Shown: positions 32,502 to 37,176 of the stretch, in pieces
Layout: every line of letters begins with the position of its first letter
How positions within the stretch are numbered: position 1 is the first letter of the stretch
NCBI GenBank assembly: GCA_910576935.1
Contig: CAJTKG010000027.1
Location: 1 to 37,176 of the forward strand
Direction of reading: 5' to 3'
Length of the DNA: 37,176 nucleotides
Source of the DNA: an uncultured Muribaculaceae bacterium
Lineage (GTDB): Bacteria; Bacteroidota; Bacteroidia; Bacteroidales; Muribaculaceae
Program-made: the position numbers and the translations under genes
The notes under the pieces: model-generated
The model's database searches: none
What the model was told of the DNA's origin: nothing
What the model saw: the letters and a program-made list of their open reading frames with translations, nothing else

Positions 32502-32521
32502 TTTAACATTCAAATGTTAAA
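32502..32521. terminator. Palindrome after the ABC permease gene
   Basis: TTTAACATT-CA-AATGTTAAA is a perfect 9-bp-arm palindrome 15 bases beyond the permease stop. The G8 run rather than a T-run follows on the minus strand, so terminator function is uncertain; it could also be a binding site for the divergent-facing susC control region. Confidence 0.4.
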
Positions 32522-32535
32522 TTTAAGACGGTTAT

Positions 32536-33714
32536 TTAACTTTTAGCGGTGAGATGAGACAGTGTGATTGTGTTGACGACGGTAATGATGGCTGTGACCG
32601 CTGCGCCGACGGCTATGGCGCTTAGTGGCGACGCGCCGGCGAGACCTATGGCCGTTATGGTGTCGTGCCAGAGCTGTGAGGCGACGAGCATGATGGCTGT
32701 GGCCGATGCGAAGACGCAGATGTTGATGGTGATTATCAGGTGTTTGTAGTAGGTTGATACGGCCGAGGCTGTGTAGCCCAGAAAGATCAGGTCGCCGATG
32801 GCCTGACGGTTTTTTCTGACGAGCAGGAATATCGACAGCGAGACGATGATGAGGGCCAGGCAGGCGATGACGGCTCCGACGGCCGAGGCGACCGTGGTGA
32901 TGGCCGAGGCTATCCGGCCGGTGCGTCCGCTGCCGCTGTCGCCGGCGGCCTCGATGTCGTGGCTGTCGAGATAATGTCTGATGGCGGGGTCGGCGGGGTC
33001 GGTCACCTCGACGATGAGGCGCGATGGATCTGCCGGTCTGCCGCTGCCGTAGCGCTTGTTGGCCGCGGTCATGAATGCCTCGGGCACGGCGATGGTGTTG
33101 AGGCGCGACGAGAAGCCCGCGATGCGGCCCGCGATAGTGTCGGTGTGTCCGTTGCCGCGCAGTGTGAGAGTTATGGGTATCTGTGATATCATCTCCTCGC
33201 TGAGCTGCGGCAGACCGCGAGAGGCGGCGAAGCCGAAGTTGTAAAGCGTCAGATAGTCTTTCGATATGATGACGGGCACTGACGGGTTGGCTGGGTCGAA
33301 ATCCCAGCCCTCGGGTGTGATGTCTATATATCTGTCGGGGATACTTTCGAAGAATAGAGCCGTCGAGAGGCCGCGGCCGCCGAGACTGACCGAGGCGTAG
33401 ATGTCGAAGTCGGCATTGGTGAAAGCGCCCACGCTGCGCACCCATGGCCGGGCCTCGATGTCGGCGATGTCGTCCCGGCTGAAGGCCGGTGCGTCGCCTT
33501 GACGGAAGGCGGCCAGCAGCGGCACGCGACGCGAGATGACGATATAGTCGGCGCCGATCATCTTGTCGCCGGCGGCCGGTGGCTGCGATGTGAGGTCGCA
33601 GTAAAATTTCACGGCGGTCATGATGATTGCCAGCCCCACGAGCGACGCCAGAGTGTAGGCGGCAAACTGGGCGATGCTGATGTTCTGTCGTAATATTTTG
33701 GCGACGAGATTCAT
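32536..33714 (-). CDS. FtsX/MacB-like ABC transporter permease
   Basis: This 392-residue protein has the four-helix FtsX-like layout: TM1 at about 17-37, a large periplasmic domain (about 40-265), then TM2 (about 268-302), TM3 (about 325-350) and TM4 (about 362-386). The segment VRKNRQAIGDLIFLGYTASAVSTYYKHLIITI corresponds to the cytosolic coupling region before TM3. Such permeases do not move solutes in the classic way; they transmit ATP-driven movement to the periplasm, as MacB, LolCE and FtsX do. Its ATG overlaps the TGA of the ATPase gene. With the ATPase and lipoprotein it forms an isolated three-gene unit. Confidence 0.85.
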   Translation of the reverse strand: MNLVAKILRQNISIAQFAAYTLASLVGLAIIMTAVKFYCDLTSQPPAAGDKMIGADYIVISRRVPLLAAFRQGDAPAFSRDDIADIEARPWVRSVGAFTNADFDIYASVSLGGRGLSTALFFESIPDRYIDITPEGWDFDPANPSVPVIISKDYLTLYNFGFAASRGLPQLSEEMISQIPITLTLRGNGHTDTIAGRIAGFSSRLNTIAVPEAFMTAANKRYGSGRPADPSRLIVEVTDPADPAIRHYLDSHDIEAAGDSGSGRTGRIASAITTVASAVGAVIACLALIIVSLSIFLLVRKNRQAIGDLIFLGYTASAVSTYYKHLIITINICVFASATAIMLVASQLWHDTITAIGLAGASPLSAIAVGAAVTAIITVVNTITLSHLTAKS

Positions 33715-34370
33715 AGCCTGATGGTTTTGTCTGTGTCGAGGGCCAGACGGTTACCTATCGATGTGATTACGACCGAGGCGTCGTTGGCGTGCGCGGTCTC
33801 GCCGATGAGGGCGGCGACAGCGGCGTTCGAGTCGGCGTCGAGGTGACTCACGGGCTCGTCGAGCAGGATGAAGTCGAAGGGCTGACAGAGGGCGCGGATG
33901 ACGGCGACGCGCTGCTGTTGGCCGAGCGACATGCGGCTCACGGGGCTGTCGGTGCGCGACGCTATGCCCAGACGGTCAAACATGCGGCGTATCGTCGTCT
34001 CGTCATAACGGTCGGTGAGCCGGTTTTTCACCATGACGTTCTCAATGGCAGTCAGCGAGCCGAAGAGCCGCAACTCTTGCGGTACGATGGCGAGGTGGCT
34101 GCGGCGCAGTGCCGCTAACTCGCCGGGCGTGAAGGAGCGTATATCGCGTCCGTCGAGCCTTATCGTGCCGTGATAGTCGTTGCGCGCGCCGTAGATGAAA
34201 CTGCATAACGACGACTTGCCCATGCCCGAGGCAGCCTCGACGAGATAGCTCTCGGGGCGGCAAAGCTTGATATGACGCAGCCAGACCTCTGAAGCGGCGA
34301 CTTCAGAGGTCTCGAAGACTGCGGGTATTACACGGTCGAGGGTGATTGTCGTTATGCGGCTGTCCATCAT
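33711..34370 (-). CDS. ABC transporter ATPase with degenerate motifs
   Basis: This 219-residue ATPase subunit has a Walker A ASGMGKSS (Lys52; the usual first Gly of GxxGxGKS is Ala46), a Q-loop Gln98 (IVPQEL), a signature SLGQQQR in place of SGGQ (148-154), Walker B FDFILLDEP (Asp171, Glu172) and D-loop SHLD. The switch histidine expected after the last strand is absent; the position reads VVITSIGNR. The N-terminal strand region is also unusual (TTITLDRVIPAVFETSEVAASEVWLRHI). It is overlapped on both sides (ATGA) by the lipoprotein and permease genes. The changes suggest slow or regulatory hydrolysis, which is inference. Confidence 0.85.
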   Translation of the reverse strand: MMDSRITTITLDRVIPAVFETSEVAASEVWLRHIKLCRPESYLVEAASGMGKSSLCSFIYGARNDYHGTIRLDGRDIRSFTPGELAALRRSHLAIVPQELRLFGSLTAIENVMVKNRLTDRYDETTIRRMFDRLGIASRTDSPVSRMSLGQQQRVAVIRALCQPFDFILLDEPVSHLDADSNAAVAALIGETAHANDASVVITSIGNRLALDTDKTIRL

Positions 34371-35785
34371 AGGCGCTCGGCAAATGCGATGATGTTTTCG
34401 ATAAATCCCCCCTCGGTGTCGGTCAGGGTGATGGTGGCATCGCCTCCGCTGAGGTCTCTTTGCCCCTCGAGATGGATGCCGAAGGGACAGCCGGCGAGCG
34501 ACAGAGGTATACCGTTTTTGGGCAGGTTGATATCTCCATAGCTGTAGACGGTTCCCGAGACGGGCGACGGGCCCGAGGCTTTCTCGGTCAGGGCGATGTC
34601 GTTGGTCAACACGACATAGTTGTCATGGAGCTTTGCATAGACTTTCAGCGGCATGCGGTTCAGCTCTGATGTGAATGTCATCAGGTCGCCGTCGCGCGTG
34701 GCCGTGGCGTTGAACATCGAGGCCAAGCCTTTGAGGTTGTCGAGTCCGGTCGAGATGGTCTCGCGTATGCCCGCGTCGAAAGTGAGGACGAATGCCACAC
34801 TGTAATTGTCGGGCGTCATGAAGTTGGCGCCTTTGATAGAACCGATGAAAGCAAATGATCTGATGGCTTCGAGATAGGCGTCGGTCTCGGGGCTTTTGAG
34901 TCCCATTGCTGCGATATAGTTTTTAAAGCCTTCGGGAATCGAGAAGGCAGCGACTATCTGCCGACCGTTGCCGAGGGCAAGCACGGCATGGTCGAGCGGA
35001 GCTATCTTCGACGGGTCGGTGAAGTCGGTGCGTGAGCCTGATTCGTCGAGATATTCGGCTTTGCACTTGAGTGTCGGACCGTCGAAGTTGAATGTGCTGA
35101 ACGAGTATGCGGCGTCGGTCGAGATCATGCTTTTGACAAGGGCGGCACTGTTTTTGTCGGCCGATGCAGCGGCGTCGGCTATTTTGGCTATAGACATCAT
35201 TATGTTGACGTCGTTGGCTTCCGAGAGACGTTCGATCTGCCACTGCGGACGCGGATTGCGGGCGGCGGCGTCCATTATGGCCTTGACTTTGACGGCGGCT
35301 TCGGCTGCATCTTTCGACGGCAGGCAGATGACTATGTTGTCGTCTATGACGAGACTGCCGTCACTGCCGGCATATATCTCGAGCCCGTCGGCTGTCTCGG
35401 CTTTGAAATCTTTGTCCTTGAGTGCGTTGGTGAAAGCACTTTTGTCGTCGATGGCGGCGAGGAAGTAGATGTTGTCCTGACTGCCCGACACGACGCAACT
35501 GTGATAGTTGAGGCCCGAACTGTTGATGACGTCGACAAACTTCTCCGTGCCTTTGAGTTTGGCAAGTTTTTCTGAAGCGACAATTTTGCCGTTTTCGATG
35601 GTGAAACCGGCCGATTTGAGCACCTGTGCCGGCTCTGCGGCAATGGTGAGCATGTCGTCGGCCGAAGTCAGAGCGAGAAGGTCGGCGCGACGGTCGCGGT
35701 TTTCTTTACTGCACGATGTCAGACCGATAACGGTAAACATCGAAATGATAAACAAACAGTTTTTCAGAAAAGTCTTGCAGGTCAT
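34367..35785 (-). CDS. Large lipoprotein, probably DUF4836 family, coupled to an ABC system
   Basis: The 472-residue product has a lipoprotein signal (MFTVIGLTSC, Cys25) followed by SKEN. The mature protein has two alpha/beta halves with features I associate with DUF4836: a conserved LTSADDMLTIAAEPAQVLKSAGF near the start, FLAAIDDKSAFTNALKD, IMDAAARNPRPQWQIERL, and a second half with DHAVLALGNGRQIVAAFSIP and YAKLHDNYVVLTNDIALTEKA. I am only moderately sure of the family name. DUF4836 has no known function. The gene overlaps the ATPase gene start, so it is made together with the ABC subunits and is a likely periplasmic partner of the permease. Confidence 0.78.
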   Translation of the reverse strand: MTCKTFLKNCLFIISMFTVIGLTSCSKENRDRRADLLALTSADDMLTIAAEPAQVLKSAGFTIENGKIVASEKLAKLKGTEKFVDVINSSGLNYHSCVVSGSQDNIYFLAAIDDKSAFTNALKDKDFKAETADGLEIYAGSDGSLVIDDNIVICLPSKDAAEAAVKVKAIMDAAARNPRPQWQIERLSEANDVNIMMSIAKIADAAASADKNSAALVKSMISTDAAYSFSTFNFDGPTLKCKAEYLDESGSRTDFTDPSKIAPLDHAVLALGNGRQIVAAFSIPEGFKNYIAAMGLKSPETDAYLEAIRSFAFIGSIKGANFMTPDNYSVAFVLTFDAGIRETISTGLDNLKGLASMFNATATRDGDLMTFTSELNRMPLKVYAKLHDNYVVLTNDIALTEKASGPSPVSGTVYSYGDINLPKNGIPLSLAGCPFGIHLEGQRDLSGGDATITLTDTEGGFIENIIAFAERL

Positions 35786-35814
35786 AGTTGTGTGGTTTTA
35801 TAATATGATAATGA

Positions 35815-35822
35815 CAAAGATA
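35815..35822 (-). promoter_or_regulatory. -7 box for the lipoprotein-ABC operon
   Basis: TATCTTTG on the minus strand lies 29 bases before the ATG; no TTG at the usual distance. Confidence 0.55.
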
Positions 35823-35891
35823 GTGCAACAGGTGGTCTGCCGGCTGTTTGCAAAAGTTAAAAATATTTAATTATTATAACTGTGAAGATAT

Positions 35892-35922
35892 TTGCCATTG
35901 GCGTGGAGATTGATTATCTTTG
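35892..35922 (+). promoter_or_regulatory. Promoter of the aminotransferase gene
   Basis: TTG (35892-35894), a 20-base spacer and TATCTTTG (35915-35922) form a full match, 30 bases before the ATG at 35953. Confidence 0.75.
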
Positions 35923-35952
35923 CGGGAAAACGATAAAACAATACTTCAGTAT

Positions 35953-37146
35953 ATGGATTTCATTTCACAACGCATCAAATCGCTCGCGGCGTCGCAGACG
36001 CTTGCAATGTCTCAGAAAAGCAATGAGCTTAAGGCTCAGGGGGTCGACGTTATCAATCTTTCTGTCGGCGAGCCCGATTTCAACACACCCGACCATATAA
36101 AGGCGGCGGCTGTCAAAGCCATTGAAGACAATTTCTCGTTTTATTCGCCCGTGCCCGGCTATATGAGCCTGCGCAAGGCTGTGGCCGACAAGCTCTCGCG
36201 TGAGAACGGCCTCGCATTCGCGCCCGAGCAGATCGTTGTCTCCGGTGGTGCCAAACAGGCCCTCTGCAACGTCATCCTCTCGACGGTCAATCCCGGCGAC
36301 GAAGTCATCATACCGACACCGGCATGGGTGAGCTATGTCGAGATGGTCAAGCTCGCCGAAGGCGTCAGCGTCACCGTGCCCGCCGGTATAGAGTCAGACT
36401 TCAAGGTGACACCCGCGCAGCTCGAGGCCGCCATAACCGAGCGCACAAAGATGATACTCATTTGCTCGCCGTCAAACCCGACCGGCAGCGTCTACACCCG
36501 CGACGAACTCGCCGCCCTTGCTGACGTCATCGCCCGTCACCCCGGCATCATCGTCCTCGCCGATGAGATATACGAGCATATCAACTATACCGGCAGTTTC
36601 ACGTCGCTCGCCTCGTTTCCCGCGATCGCCGACTGCACCGTGGTTGTAAACGGCGTGTCGAAGGCCTATGCCATGACAGGCTGGCGTATAGGCTACTGTG
36701 CAGCTCCGACGGCGATAGCAAAAGCCTGCACCAAGCTTCAGGGTCAATATACCTCGGGTGCGTCGTCGATAGCCCAGAAGGCAGCCGAAGCCGCCTATAC
36801 CGGTTCGCAGGCCTGTGTCGAGGAGATGCGGCAGGCATTCGAGCGCCGTCGTGACCTCGTTGTCAAGCTTGCTTCAGAGATACCGGGGCTGAAAGTCAAC
36901 AAACCCGAAGGGGCTTTCTATCTCTTTCCCGAGGTGAGCTATTATTTCGGCAAAAGCGATGGTCGGCGCACAATCGCCGATGCCTCCGATCTTGCGATGT
37001 ATCTGCTCGACGAGGGTCATGTAGCCACCGTCGCCGGCGATGCATTTTGTGCTCCCGGATACATTCGCCTGAGCTATGCTACCTCAGACGCCAATATTGT
37101 CGAAGCCATGAGGCGCATCGCCGCTGCCCTCGCCCGACTCAAATAA
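35953..37146 (+). CDS. Class I PLP-dependent aminotransferase (aspartate aminotransferase type)
   Basis: The start is the ATG at 35953 (397 residues); the open frame begins 33 bases earlier with a TTG that lies inside the promoter. Class I/II landmarks are all present: INLSVGEPDFNTP, SGGAKQALCNV, PTPAWVSY, CSPSNPTGSVYT, LADEIYEHINYT and the Schiff-base lysine in NGVSKAYAMTGWRIGY (Lys237). It belongs to the subgroup Ib aspartate aminotransferases that interconvert aspartate/oxaloacetate with glutamate/2-oxoglutarate; some members prefer prephenate or other substrates, so the exact specificity is open. It is transcribed alone, away from the ABC operon. Confidence 0.92.
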   Translation: MDFISQRIKSLAASQTLAMSQKSNELKAQGVDVINLSVGEPDFNTPDHIKAAAVKAIEDNFSFYSPVPGYMSLRKAVADKLSRENGLAFAPEQIVVSGGAKQALCNVILSTVNPGDEVIIPTPAWVSYVEMVKLAEGVSVTVPAGIESDFKVTPAQLEAAITERTKMILICSPSNPTGSVYTRDELAALADVIARHPGIIVLADEIYEHINYTGSFTSLASFPAIADCTVVVNGVSKAYAMTGWRIGYCAAPTAIAKACTKLQGQYTSGASSIAQKAAEAAYTGSQACVEEMRQAFERRRDLVVKLASEIPGLKVNKPEGAFYLFPEVSYYFGKSDGRRTIADASDLAMYLLDEGHVATVAGDAFCAPGYIRLSYATSDANIVEAMRRIAAALARLK

Positions 37147-37162
37147 GCCCCCTGAGTACGGT

Positions 37163-37176
37163 CGCTACGCGTAGCG
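37163..37176. repeat. Perfect 14-bp palindrome at the window edge
   Basis: CGCTACGCGTAGCG reads the same on both strands and starts 16 bases after the aminotransferase stop. It may be part of a terminator or a repeat cut off by the window. Confidence 0.4.

Larger units (their letters stand above)
32197..32535 (-). other. Long intergenic region upstream of susC
   Basis: No gene is seen. On the minus strand no exact TAnnTTTG box is present, so the susC promoter is either degenerate or activator-dependent. The region holds an inverted repeat at 32281-32304, a run of eight C (32491-32498) and a palindrome at 32502-32521. Confidence 0.6.

Overview
The window looks like a chromosomal segment of a Bacteroidales bacterium, with Muribaculaceae or a close relative as the best guess. 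Four things point there. There is a SusC/SusD/SusE/SusF-type outer-membrane glycan-uptake cluster. Many intergenic regions carry the Bacteroidota promoter pattern TAnnTTTG, several with a TTG 19-20 bases upstream. Several proteins belong to families typical of Bacteroidales (DUF4919, probable DUF4836, SusE/F). A large secreted glycosidase-like protein ends in a type IX secretion-like tail. No plasmid, phage, CRISPR array or intact insertion sequence was seen. The family-level assignment is inference.

Left part (1-9150): almost everything is on the minus strand. An orphan BlaI/MecI-type repressor is followed by a small winged-helix regulator coupled to a six-helix membrane protein; their promoter carries two copies of a palindrome. 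Next comes a tightly packed operon read from 6215 down to 1962: a MalY/PatB-type C-S lyase, AroA, a small membrane protein with a Cys-Cys-Gly-x-His-x-x-Cys motif, and an unusual fusion of a metal-type ABC permease with a thioredoxin/TlpA domain. A tRNA-Arg(CCT) sits between this operon and thyA-folA, and the end of folA runs antisense through the tRNA. Upstream of thyA is a membrane polyferredoxin that resembles a NapH-NapG fusion.

Middle part (9150-24500): an intergenic array of structured repeats, rubrerythrin, secDF, tRNA-Pro(CGG), an MFS transporter divergent from an AI-2E/PerM-family protein, a 56-residue ferredoxin, a Kdo/WaaP-like lipopolysaccharide kinase divergent from a GHL10-type secreted protein, a MATE exporter, a TPR membrane protein, cytidine deaminase, and a DUF4919/membrane-protein pair.

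Right part (24600-37176): a susC-susD-susE-susF-like operon with no enzyme or regulator gene beside it in the window. Then comes a translationally coupled trio of a large lipoprotein, an ABC ATPase with degenerate motifs and a FtsX-like permease, and finally a class I aminotransferase. The trio, the permease-thioredoxin fusion with its Cys/His-motif neighbour, and the palindrome-controlled winged-helix/membrane operon are the best candidates for undescribed biology.
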